A stretch of 64,000 nt of DNA from Epiperipatus broadwayi (taxonomy: Eukaryota; Onychophora; Udeonychophora; Euonychophora; Peripatidae), in NCBI GenBank assembly GCA_028023455.1, contig JAQFVV010006336.1, positions 1 to 64,000 on the forward strand, given 5' to 3'. Both the position numbers and the translations under genes were made by a program. Positions within the stretch are counted from its first letter, which is position 1; each line of letters begins with the position of its first letter. Positions 48,580-59,531 of this stretch are shown in pieces. The notes below the pieces were generated by a model that saw only the letters and a list, made by a program, of their open reading frames with translations, was not told the origin of the DNA and searched no databases.

Positions 48580-50170
48580 TGAATATAAGTTTGTTAACTG
48601 AGATTGCAATATGAGATTGCCTAAACATAAGATTGCCTTAAGCACATGGATTGAGTAGGACACGGACCCCAACGACAACTCTAAGAACATGGAACTCTGG
48701 GGGGAGATTCGATCCTCAGATAAAATCCAACCCATATAAATATCAAGCAAAATCTAGAGAAAAAAAAATGTTAATGTTAAGAGAAGCTAAGTCAAATTGT
48801 CAATTTTTTGTTCAATTTTCTCAAAATTCAATTTAATTCAAAATACTTCGTTTGTGCTATCCGTTTTTTTTAAGATGATCGATATGAAATTAATATTTAG
48901 AGCGCGACTGTCATGAGGGGCTAGGAAACCCTTCGGTGATTGATCGACGCTCCGCCACCGAACATCTCCGTCGCTATGAATACTTAATAATATTACCACT
49001 AAAATTAGTGCTCCAACCGTTCATAATGTTCCGGAAATACAGAACATCCTGATTTATTATGCTCAACTTTAAAAGAAAGAACCACCTCCTTATGGAAAAC
49101 ATCATCTCCCATGTTCAAACCTCCCTTAATTAGAACGCGAAGAATAAGCCAAAATCCTAGGTAAACAATTTATTTTTTAGCTTTCATTCATTCCATACGT
49201 AAACTTTTAAAAAGCAACCATAATTAACTAACTTTGATTTGTAAAGTAAACTATAAAATATTCCGTAATTCATTATATTTAAAAACTTATTATTGTAACT
49301 TATTATTGTAATCTCAACCTTCGTAAAACAAACACTATGCAATTCCTAAAATTAAACTCAGGACTTTTCAAATAGAACTTTGACCCTAATTATTATCTTA
49401 TAATTTATAACACTTACCTTCAAAGAATGTAAAAAAAGATTATATTCTACATCCATATTTAGATATAGAAGCTTTTCTGTGCAAGGGAAGGTGGGGCGAA
49501 AAAAACTTTTAACCAAGGCTTTTTATATTCAATAATTGTTAGTATTTAAACAAGTCTTCAAATCATTTCCTAAATAAACTTTATTCTATTTTTCGTCTTG
49601 ATTATTAATAAAGTTAGCATTTATTCATATAGTTAATTATATTACTTTAGATTTACTTTCTTAAACCTCGTTGCTTTTTTGTCTCTTACAAACAGTGCCG
49701 TAAGCACTGTTTATTTATTTATTTATCCATAGTTAAGATAGAATAAGGTTGGGGGGCCATTATAAATAAAATAAAGTCAAGAGTTGTAAATATAGCTGGG
49801 TAAAAACTACCGGACGGTATGATATAGGGGGGACTATAGCTCTAATTGTTTAGAGATATAAACGAAAACATATGGTCCCAAAAACCAAGACCCGGCCAGC
49901 TTGGACGATCAGTTAGTTACAGCACTATCCTGGTTATCATGCGCTTTACCGAATAGTAATTTTGAAAACAATACGGACTGAGCACCCAGGGTCCGCTGGG
50001 GTTTGAGCGTGGGGGTTAGACTAAATCGTTTTGATAGAGAGGTGATGCGGTAAATTGTAATTAAACATCGACTGGCCCCTTGTTGAAGGAACGTACCATA
50101 AAGAAAAAAAAAGCTTGCTAACTGTTGTTTCGGCCCAACCCTAGACGGTTGGAAACGACAAAAAAAAAAT
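48580..50170. other. Locally GC-richer block, origin unknown
   Basis: Two patches (48645-48990 and 49800-50160) are clearly GC-richer than the rest, with CpG present (e.g. cgacgctccgccaccgaac at about 48945; ccggacggtatg at 49810). Short frames occur but none is recognised. The block begins at the adapter and ends near a short (TA)n at 50170-50190. It may be a separate element or a misjoined piece. Confidence 0.45.
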
Positions 50171-50993
50171 ATATATATATATATATATATCAGTCTATTT
50201 TTCAATGATCAATTGTTATTACCATAAGCCAATTAAATTCTTGTAATCCGTTGATACTGATTTATCAAAGATAAGGTACTGTTTTTAATACAGACTCTAC
50301 TCTTCACATTTGGTCTTTGTTTAAAAATTTATGTTAATTTTTTGTTTTTTCTGCTGCCATAATATTTTCAGTCACTCAAGAGAGTTCTGAGTTCAATCTT
50401 TCTAAGACTCTTATGTTGCTAGTCATAAAATTAAGATTGTATTTTTATTCAATCTTATTTTTATCTTTTAATGATATTTAAAATAGCTTTAATGTCAACC
50501 ATTTTGTGCAAAATATTTGAGTAAATAAATGTGCCAAAGTTTTTGAGATTAAGAAGAGAATGACTGAAACAAATATATTAGATTGATAATCTTAGTTATA
50601 ATTTTTTTATGAGACTGTATATTAATAAGTAGTTTTAAATTGGATAGTAAATAGGAGAATCACTTGAAAAATGTTTGTTATATGCAGTTGATATTTAAAC
50701 TTTTTTAACTTTACAAACATATAAAGATTTAAAAATTTTGTTTTAAAAATGATCTGACAGCATATTTAAGAGTCATATAATGGTGATAGAGTAATAATAA
50801 CAATAAATGTTTTTAGAATAAAACTAGCAATGATGTCAAAGAAACTTATTTTCTAAATAAACAAAGTTTAATGGACCAAGAAACTAAATGCATGTTTTTT
50901 TTGTTGTTGTTTTTTGAAAGAACTATCATCAAATGAAAAAAAATAGACCTTGAATATCTTTTGATAACAAAATTTATATATTCTATACTTGAA

Positions 50994-50997
<4 letters not shown>

Positions 50998-51045
<48 letters not shown>
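50998..51045. repeat. (TA)n microsatellite
   Basis: About 24 TA units abutting TGTAACGG. Confidence 0.9.
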
Positions 51046-51048
<3 letters not shown>

Positions 51049-51073
51049 AACGGTATATAAATATGCTGTTACA
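51046..51073. repeat. Short terminal hairpin next to (TA)n, TGTAACGG...CTGTTACA
   Basis: Same layout as 30936-30963: TGTAACGG, a 12-base spacer, CTGTTACA. The fifth and sixth positions changed together relative to the other copy, keeping most pairs. Confidence 0.5.
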
Positions 51074-52560
51074 TTATTTTAAAACTAAAAAAGATCACAA
51101 AGAAAAACTGATTTATTAAAATGAAAAAAAAAAAAAAACTTAACTTAAAAACTGAAAATTAAAAATTGTGTAACGTATATAGATCGCACAGATAGGAAAC
51201 TTTGAAGGCTTTTACAGATAAAAGCATTTGAATGTATTTTTTTTGTGAAAAAGTAAAAATATAAAGATTGATATTTTAAAAATAGAAATAATGTTGATTT
51301 CTATAGTCTTAGAAAATGGAAGTGATTGTCTTATTAATTAAATGATTGTTCAAAAGCAAACTAACTCATGAGGCATGTAAAATAAATTAAATGGTCAGAT
51401 AAGAGAATACAAAGAAATTAAATGACCAATGCAAACACAAAAATAACAGCATGGACCATCACTGAAACATGAATGGATTAGTGACATCTTGCTCTTTGAA
51501 TCCAAAGATTGGATGATAAGAGACTAATAAAAATATAAAAGCCAAATTATTCTGAGGATTGTTATCTGAGAGCTGACTACGAATATGTCGTTATAACTAG
51601 CTATATTGCAGATTTTCACAATGTGGAAGTCTGCAATAAGTTTGATTTTCCAGACAACCAGCTGAAGCCTCTGGATGACAGTTCCTGACCAAATAAATGG
51701 CAAGTAGCGGTTTCATTTCAAAGAATGACAAAATCTATGAAAGTGATCATGAAGACGGATCCCTAAAATCTGCTCAATCCATAACGTATGAACTATAGTG
51801 TCTATTTAATAAGAACTTTCCTAAAAATTGCAATTAATTAATAGCTGAAAATAACAACTCTTATCTGATTTAAAAATGCAAAATCAATTATTAATATTTT
51901 TTATGCAGATGTTTAAGCAATCATTTTCATTTCATTTTGTGTGTGTGTGTGTGTATTATGTTCTAATTAAAGTTTATGTTAAAGTTGGGAGGGTTCGATT
52001 TCATTACCTGATATGTATGTGTTTTGCTGTCAGTTGCTTCATTTACCCCTTTGAATGACTCGATTTGTTTTCAGGAAAACTTCTTTTAAGGTGTGAATGA
52101 CTCGATTTGTTTTCGGGAAAAATTCATATGGGAAGGACCGTTAGTAGCACATGCGTCTCGGTAAAAAAATTCATCCTCGGAAATATCAATCTGTGTGGTC
52201 TATTTAAATAGTAATTTGAATTTAAATTAAAAAAAAAATTATTAATGTAAAATCTAAAATAAATTTATTCCTCAATTTTAAATGTGCGTTAATAAAAATC
52301 TATTTGTGTGTTAATTATTGGCAGTGGCTTATTTTATTTATTTCTTTTAATATTGAAATATAATTGGATAAGAATTTATATTATATTAATCTCTGCATCT
52401 CCTTGAGCTAGTGGCAAGGGCATATGGTCAATAAAAGAAAAGTTGGATTTTTAACAGCGCGTATATGCCTACTTTATAAATTTTTCTAGGTTCGAATGGC
52501 CTAGATGGCACCCTGTCAGCATATACTTTAACAACAAATTTCTGTGACTGTTAATATATA
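51074..52560 (+). other. Possible solo LTR or other insertion, with a TATA box
   Basis: Starts TGTAAC at 51046 as many LTRs do and contains a TATA-like aatataaaagcc at about 51531-51542. A matching right end and target duplication were not found. A 44-bp tandem duplication (tgaatgactcgatttgttttc) lies at about 52051-52130. Near 52400-52500, gagctagtggcaagggc and ggttcgaatgg resemble polymerase III A and B boxes, but their spacing is long for a tRNA. Confidence 0.3.
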
Positions 52561-52725
52561 TATATATATATATGAAAAAACAAATACAAGTTAATCACGT
52601 AACCTGCTATCACTTGTTATTTATGTCCAAAAGATGGCGCTATACCAAAACCACCGAACAAGTGTAAGATTTGTTTTACATAAACGAAAATGAGTCAGAA
52701 ATTAACTACCTCTTTCATTTGCTCA

Positions 52726-52772
52726 CTCCCAGATCAGCTGATTTCAAGCTGGTTTGCTATCCTCAGTGGGAG
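52726..52772 (-). ncRNA. Hammerhead ribozyme motif, family A array unit 1
   Basis: Minus strand: CTCCCA, CTGAGGA, T-AGC-loop-GCT-T, GAA, ATCAGCTGAT, C, TGGGAG. Stem I is a perfect six-pair helix; the core fits CTGANGA/GAA with G at the variable position. Confidence 0.7.
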
Positions 52773-53141
52773 ATAGAGTATAGAAACTAGATCTAAACAC
52801 TGACTCTCAAGTGTTTATGCAAAACGTTTCTATCAGATTGCAAGCATGAATTTTTCAGACCGGAAAAGTCTTCAAACCCAGCCTAGCAAGCTAGATATTT
52901 ATATGGGTCTGATCTCAGTTCAGAATCACCATATAATCAAAGTCTCTGCAATATATATCATTGCAAGAAAACTCTAAAGGTACATTTATGAAAAAACAAA
53001 TACAAGTTAATCACGTAACCTGCTATCACTTGTTATTTATGTCCAAAAGATGGCGCTATACCAAAACCGCCGAACAAGTGTAAGATTTGTTTTACATAAA
53101 CGAAAAAAGAGTCAGAAATTAACTACCTCTTTCATTTGCTC

Positions 53142-53190
53142 ACTCCCAAGATCAGCTGATTTCAAGCTGGTTTGCTATCCTCAGTGGGAG
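53142..53190 (-). ncRNA. Hammerhead ribozyme motif, family A array unit 2
   Basis: As unit 1, but one extra base between stem III and the stem I strand (plus strand CTCCCAAGATC), which would shift the cleavage-site geometry. Confidence 0.6.
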
Positions 53191-53558
53191 ATAGAGTATA
53201 GAAACTAGATCTAAACACTGACTCTCAAGTGTTTATGCAAAACGTTTCTATCAGATTGCAAGCGTGAATTTTTCAGACCGGAAAAGTCTTCAAACCCAGC
53301 CTAGCAAGCTAGATATTTATATGGGTCTGATCTCAGTTCAGAATCACCATATAATCAAAGTCTCTGCAATATATATCATTGCAAGAAAACTCTAAAGGTA
53401 CATTTATGAAAAAACAAATACAAGTTAATCACGTAACCTGCTATCACTTGTTATTTATGTCCAAAAGATGGCGCTATACCAAAACCGCCGAACAAGTGTA
53501 AGATTTGTTTACATAAACGAAAAAGAGTCAGAAATTAACTACCTCTTTCATTTGCTCA

Positions 53559-53605
53559 CTCCCAGATCAGCTGATTTCAAGCTGGTTTGCTATCCTCAGT
53601 GGGAG
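53559..53605 (-). ncRNA. Hammerhead ribozyme motif, family A array unit 3
   Basis: Identical to unit 1 in all core and stem positions. Confidence 0.7.
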
Positions 53606-54160
53606 ATAGAGATAGAAACTAGATCTAAACACTGACTCTCAAGTGTTTATGCAAAACGTTTCTATCAGATTGCAAGCGTGAATTTTTCAGACCGGAAAAG
53701 TCTTCAAACCCAGCCTAGCAAGCTAGATATTTATATGGGTCTGATCTCAGTTCAGAATCACCATATAATCAAAGTCTCTGCAATATATATCATTGCAAGA
53801 AAACTCTAAAGGTACATTTATGAAAAAACAAATACAAGTTAATCACGTAACCTGCTATCACTTGTTATTTATGTCCAAAAGATGGCGCTATACCAAAACC
53901 GCCGAACAAGTGATAGCAGGTTACGTGATTAACTTGTATTTGTTTTTTCATAAATGTACCTTTAGAGTTTTCTTGCAATGATATATATTGCAGAGACTTT
54001 GATTATATGGTGATTCTGAACTGAGATCAGACCCATATAAATATCTGGCTTGCTAGGCTGGGTTTGAAGACTTTTCCGGTCTGAAAATCACGTGCAACTG
54101 ATAGAAACGTTTTGCATAAACACTTGAGAGTCAGTGTTTAGATCTAGTTTCTAACTCTAT

Positions 54161-54207
54161 CTCCCACTGAGGATAGCAAACCAGCTTGAAACAGCTGATC
54201 TGGGGTG
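54161..54207 (+). ncRNA. Hammerhead-like motif, inverted unit of the family A array
   Basis: CTCCCA, CTGAGGA (54167-54173), stem II, GAA (54188-54190), ACAGCTGAT, C, TGGGGT. One base is missing from stem III and stem I has mismatches, matching the greater divergence of this unit. Confidence 0.5.
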
Positions 54208-54294
54208 AGCAAATGAAAGAGGAGTAATTTCGACTCTTTTTCGTTATGTAAAACAAATCTTACACTTGTTCGGCGGTTTTGGTATACCATCTTT

Positions 54295-54296
<2 letters not shown>

Positions 54297-54368
<72 letters not shown>
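54297..54368. repeat. (TA)n microsatellite
   Basis: About 36 TA units on the right edge of the family A array. Confidence 0.95.
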
Positions 54369-54372
<4 letters not shown>

Positions 54373-57118
54373 TTAATGGTTATGGTATTAAAAACTGGTA
54401 TATGCAAAAATATTTACTCTCATTTATCAGAGTTTATGTTCCTATAAAACATTCAGAAAGTTTAGAGAAAAAATAAATTCTTTGTAAAAAATGTTTTCAT
54501 ATTCACACCACAAGAATGCCATTTTTCCTTCATATATGATTGTGTATATTGGTAAAAGTTATTGGAAATAGTGATATGAGAAAAACGATATTTTCACTGT
54601 ATATAAATTGCCTATTATGGTTGCCTTATTCAAGCATAATTTTTTTATAAAGAAATGTGAGAGCAATCATATTATTAATGTGTTTTTTATACATTATATT
54701 GTGGTCAGAATATTTAAAAAATGTTAATATTATAAAAATGATTATAGATTCAAACTTTCAGATAGGCAATAAACTAATACACTCTAAGAATAAAAAATAA
54801 CTGTTCATTCTTTAAAAGCAAATTTTAAACATACTAATTTTTTAAAAACCATTGAATCCTAAAATTTCCAAATTTTGAATCTTAAATTTGTATTAATGAA
54901 GCAGGAAATTCTTTTAACATGTATACATTGTAAGTATAAGCAATTCTGTTCTTGAATTCTCTAAAAGAGAATAATCTTGACTATTTTTCTGACAATGGTC
55001 TATTATTTATAAGGTGATTAAAGGCAAGCACCTAGTATATTATCCTCAATATATAATGAATGTAAAATGAATAAATAATATGGAAGCTTGCAACTACAAT
55101 TATTTAATGATCACAGTTACTTTACATCTTTTCTCATACAATGAAGTGATGTATAGATCTAAAAACAATACCACAATCTCATTACATCAGTGGATTGTCT
55201 TTTCTTAAATAATGATAAAATTTCACAATTAGTGATGGAATATTTTGATTATCTTTGAATAATAATCTAAAAATTTCAGATGACTATTTTTAATAATATG
55301 TTTAATGTACTGACTCATTAAAATTTGAAAAGAAATATCCAATTTTATAGAATAAATCTTAAAACTATACAGATAACAGATTCTGATGAAAGATCTAACA
55401 ATGTTTTAAAAGCTCATGGTGATATATTAGTTTCAAAACTATTTCCATTTTTAAAGTATATATATTAAGCACCTATAATATCAGGTTAAAGTACATAACT
55501 CGATTTTGATAATGTTTTGTTCTAATTTTAGGATTTCACTAATAAGTTACGGTTGAGAAATAAGTGGTCATTCAAAAGTAAGATTATCTAAAAAAAAAAA
55601 AAAACATGTTGATAAGGTCTTGGTAATTTGATATTTTACAATATTTAAAATATAATGACTTAATAAACAACTACTATAATTCACACACACAAAAAAAATA
55701 TGTCACAGATCAAGATAACAATATGTTCAATAGCTGTCAAGTTGCTGTTCCAAAAATATCTTAGATCAATTTGGATGTTGAGATTAGGAATGGCATAAAA
55801 TTGTGCAGCAAAGGATTACCTAGATTAATAATTAGAGTAAAAAATTAAAATAGTTTTTATGTACATTACTAGAAAATAAATACCTTTTAGTGAGCCTAAT
55901 GGAAAGTGGCAAAAGAAGTTTTTAATCACCATATATTCCAATCATCTGATGGTGACAGATTGGACAGTTTTATATTCATATTTTACTATGTGGTTAATAA
56001 CAGATAGATACATCTTTTCTGATTAATATTGTACTTATTATAAACTAGAATTAAGTAAAGACTGATTAATTGGAGAAATAATACTAAGCTTGATTGAGAT
56101 TTAAAATATTTGAAAGTCATATTAAAAGTTCAAGTCAAAAGTATGAAAGGCAGAAGCATTACTATGATACAATGTTACTCTTAACTTACTTGACAATATG
56201 ACAATAAAAATATATTGCAGATTTTTACCATTAATCTTAATGATATTATATAAAAATCTTCATCATTATCAGAATAAATGATTTTATAAAAGAAAGTCAA
56301 AATAGATATACATAATCAAGATATATTTCATACAGAATCACAGATATTAATGTTTAAATAAAGATGTAAACATGATAATATACAACAGAATGCACAGTAT
56401 CTATAAATTAATTAAAAACATGAGTAGATCTCAGATGGTGAGGTAGGAAAATTTTCAGAAAGCCTTTTTGTAAAATTACTTAAACAGAAAGTGATTAATA
56501 ACACAGTGTATATATTTAACAAATACAGTAATATAGATACTAAAATACTTTCCAGTAATGGTAATAATTGATATTTGACAAGTAGAATAAGATATCAAAT
56601 AGTCTATTTGGAATATAAGGGATAAAGTGTATATATTGCTATAATTAGAATTTATCTTAAAATGAAAGTAACATAAACTTATATACTTATTACTTTAAAA
56701 GCTTAGAAAAAATATCCAGTTTGCTTTACCTGATCACTAGGTGAGATGCAAGACATAATTAATTATATTGTATAATTGATACTACTTTTAATAGCAGCAA
56801 TATAATTAAAATTGTACTAATTATGAGGTATCCATGAAATATCAATAATCAGTTGATATTAGATAGTAAGAATCAGAGTGACCTCCAGACTTTTATGTTA
56901 CTACTGAAACTATCAGTGATAAACAGCTGTTTACTTCACAATATGTTATTATTATTATTCAAGCTAATAGTTTGAATTTATAAATATAAGATTAGTCAAT
57001 GTCAATAATTATATATTTCAATAATATTAGTTATGATTTAATTACAAGAATATTTAACTTTTTGGCAACATAATGTTAATACCAAAAACTGAAGTGTAAG
57101 AACCATTTTGTAAATATA
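54369..57118. other. AT-rich stretch, nothing identified
   Basis: No frame of note on either strand and no recognised repeat. A pure A run lies at 55591-55604. Confidence 0.45.
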
Positions 57119-58015
57119 AAAAATCAGCCTTTTCAAGCTATTGTGCATGCGCTTTTTACGTATTAATAATAAATGAATACTTTCACTCCCAATACAAGAT
57201 ATTATATTTAAGAAAAAATAAAATGAATCAACTTATTCTTTCTGACCAAAATGCTTATACATGGGCAAATCTTAAGTACTGTAAGTGAAAGCATGAGGAT
57301 AGACCACTCACTTTAAATTACTGTTTATGATGTCTGAATGAATGATGTCGATGAAATTATCTAGAATTTACTAAATGTCACTCTCAAGTGAAACTTAAAT
57401 GTATGTAAATAAGCATTTATTTTTATAGCGCTGTGCTTTATAAATTTGAATACATTAAAGATCAGCCTTTTCAAGCTATTGTGCATGCACTTTTTATGAG
57501 TGTTAATAATAAATGAATACTTTCACTCCCAATACAAGATATAGTATTTAAGAAAGAATAAAATGAATCCACTTATTTTTTCCGACCCAAATGCTTATAT
57601 ATGGGCAAATCTTAAGTACTGTAAGTGAAAGCATGAGGATTAATGTATTACAATTTATAATGCACAGTACTATAAAAATAAATGCTTATTAATATATGTT
57701 TAAGTTTCACTTGAGAGTGATGTTTAGTAAATTCTAGATAATTTTGTCGACGTCATTCATTCAGACATCGTAAACAGTAATTTAAAGTGAGTAGTCTATC
57801 CTCACGCTTTCACTTACCGTACTTAATATTTGCCCATATATAAGCTTTGGGTTGGAAAGAATAAAATATCTTGTATTGGGAGTGAAAGTATTCATTTATT
57901 ATTAACACTCGTAAAAAGCACATGCACAATAGCTTGAAAAGGCTGATCTTTAATGTATTACAATTTATAAAATACAGTGCTATAAAAATAAATGCTTATT
58001 TACATATGTAAATAT
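57119..58015. mobile_element. Fold-back tandem repeat: full unit, partial unit, inverted unit (~338 bp)
   Basis: 'gatcagccttttcaagctattgtgcatgc' starts near 57122 and 57460 (period 338). From about 57640 the sequence turns into the reverse complement of the unit and ends with ggctgatctttaatg at 57941 and beyond. The organisation (tandem plus inversion) is that of the 52-54-kb array. The segment AATAGCTTGAAAAGGCTGATC resembles the ribozyme half of family A (AATAGCTTGAAATCAGCTGATC, broken here for length), but CTGANGA is absent. It is either a degenerate relative or an unrelated family with a similar history. Confidence 0.7.
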
Positions 58016-58120
58016 AAGTAATTAGAGGATAGTAATAATAGATTCTGGTTATTAACTTTATTTAAAATGGGTTTCTATTTAGTATTATAATTATTCTGAA
58101 GTTACTTTTAGTCTTGTCAA

Positions 58121-58193
58121 GTGTTGATGGCCTAGTGGTTAGTGTAGCTGCCTTCTAAGCAGCTGGCCTGGGGTTCACTTTCCGGTCAACGCA
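58121..58193 (+). tRNA. tRNA-Gly-derived sequence with altered anticodon (TCT)
   Basis: A 73-nt cloverleaf-like sequence. Acceptor GTGTTGA pairs with TCAACGC over seven positions (one T-G), the A box reads TGGCCTAGTGG, and the anticodon arm GCTGC-CTTCTAA-GCAGC is intact. The arm is that of tRNA-Gly(TCC) with one C-to-T change, so the triplet reads TCT. The B box (GGTTCACTTTCC) is off consensus. Most likely a pseudogene or SINE head; a functional tRNA cannot be excluded. Confidence 0.6.
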
Positions 58194-58199
58194 CTTTTC

Positions 58200-59530
58200 A
58201 TAAAAGAATGTTACTTTTATCCTTATTTTAGAATTTATAATATTGATCATAACAACTTATAAAAAGTAACAAGTGTTCAAACTTTAAAATGTTAGTTTGC
58301 AAAAGATAATGAAAAATGTGATGATGAGAATGTCACATAAAATTGTAATATGTAAGTGATTTTGGGAACAATATAATATAGAGCAGATAAATAGTTTGTA
58401 ATAATCTAATATTCATGATTGTCAGGCTTTTTTAGATAAGATTAGAAATCAAATAGTATACTTGCTAATTGGGCATATAAATTGTAAAAAATCTGTCCTA
58501 ACCAAATTTGTAAGAAAGAAAAGTTTTGCAGCTACGCCGATAACTGTTAAAAGAAAAAAATGATAGAATGAAATATTTATTTTGAAATATTAAAGGACAT
58601 AAATAAAAATGCAGCTCTGACAAACGTATATATATATATATCTTTTTTTAATTTAAAATATATATATATTTTAATAAGCTAATAAATAATCGTATAGTGA
58701 TGAAAGATTTATTCCAAGTTCGTGATAAGATCTAAACTTATTCAATCTCCTTTTGATAAACATGAATAATTTGAAAGTAAAATTGCATTTATCATTCTTA
58801 AAAGATTTTAATTAAAATAAATATCTGAATCGCTTGGCTTTTCACCATTTTTAACATTTCTTTTTCTCAGAAACTTTAAAATTTTTTTTTTTGTAGTTTT
58901 TTTGTTGTTGTTATTGTAATTCTAATTATTTTAAATTTCAAAAGGAAAAATTGTTTTTTTTTTTTAAAAAAAATTCAATTGCAGATGAATAAAAAATCAG
59001 AATCAGGTAAATCATTAAATAAGTTAAAAACACATTTTTGCCATTATTTTTAATCGCTTGACTGCATATAAACAAACGATGCAAACTATATTTCAATATC
59101 CAACTTTAGGGTATAGATCACTCCAATATTTTTTTGAAAAACAGTGAAGTAGAGGATATCACGCACTAGCAATGGGAATAAGCTATAATTTGGAGGAATG
59201 GTAAATTGTTATTATATCTATAGTAATTTTTAGCACTGAGTTTTTATATTTTATTAAATTATGTTTAATACTGCAATAATGGATGAGAGTTTGCTTAAAA
59301 GTGTGTATAAATATAGAAAGACAGAAAATGCTTGTTTTGAACCAGTACCAATTAAGTTAAATGAAAATTAACAGACATTGTTTTTTTTTTTTCATGTAGC
59401 GTGACAATAGTCGATCTACATAACCATTCAATATTAATAAATAAATAGTACTTAGATTTTTTTTAGCAAGGAGATAAAAAAAGATGATAAAACTTAAATA
59501 CCTCATTAGCTATCTAAATTAATATATATA
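58200..59530. other. AT-rich stretch, nothing identified
   Basis: Only short TA tracts (about 58627-58642 and 58660-58670) and poly-T runs. No gene seen. Confidence 0.45.
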
Positions 59531-59531
59531 T

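Larger units (their letters stand above)
52572..54296 (-). mobile_element. Family A array: three direct ~416-bp units, a partial unit and an inverted unit, in (TA)n
   Basis: Unit starts (atgaaaaaacaaatacaag) lie at 52572, 52988, 53406 and 53820, giving periods of 416, 418 and 414. The fourth unit stops after about 92 bp at AACAAGTG, an 8-bp microhomology, and switches to the inverted sequence, which runs to 54296. (TA)n flanks both ends. The direct units are nearly identical, so amplification is recent; the inverted one is more diverged. Each unit carries one hammerhead motif (three on minus, one on plus). Multimeric near-identical monomers fit copying of a circular or concatemeric RNA, as proposed for retrozymes; unequal crossing-over is an alternative. 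Confidence 0.85.
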
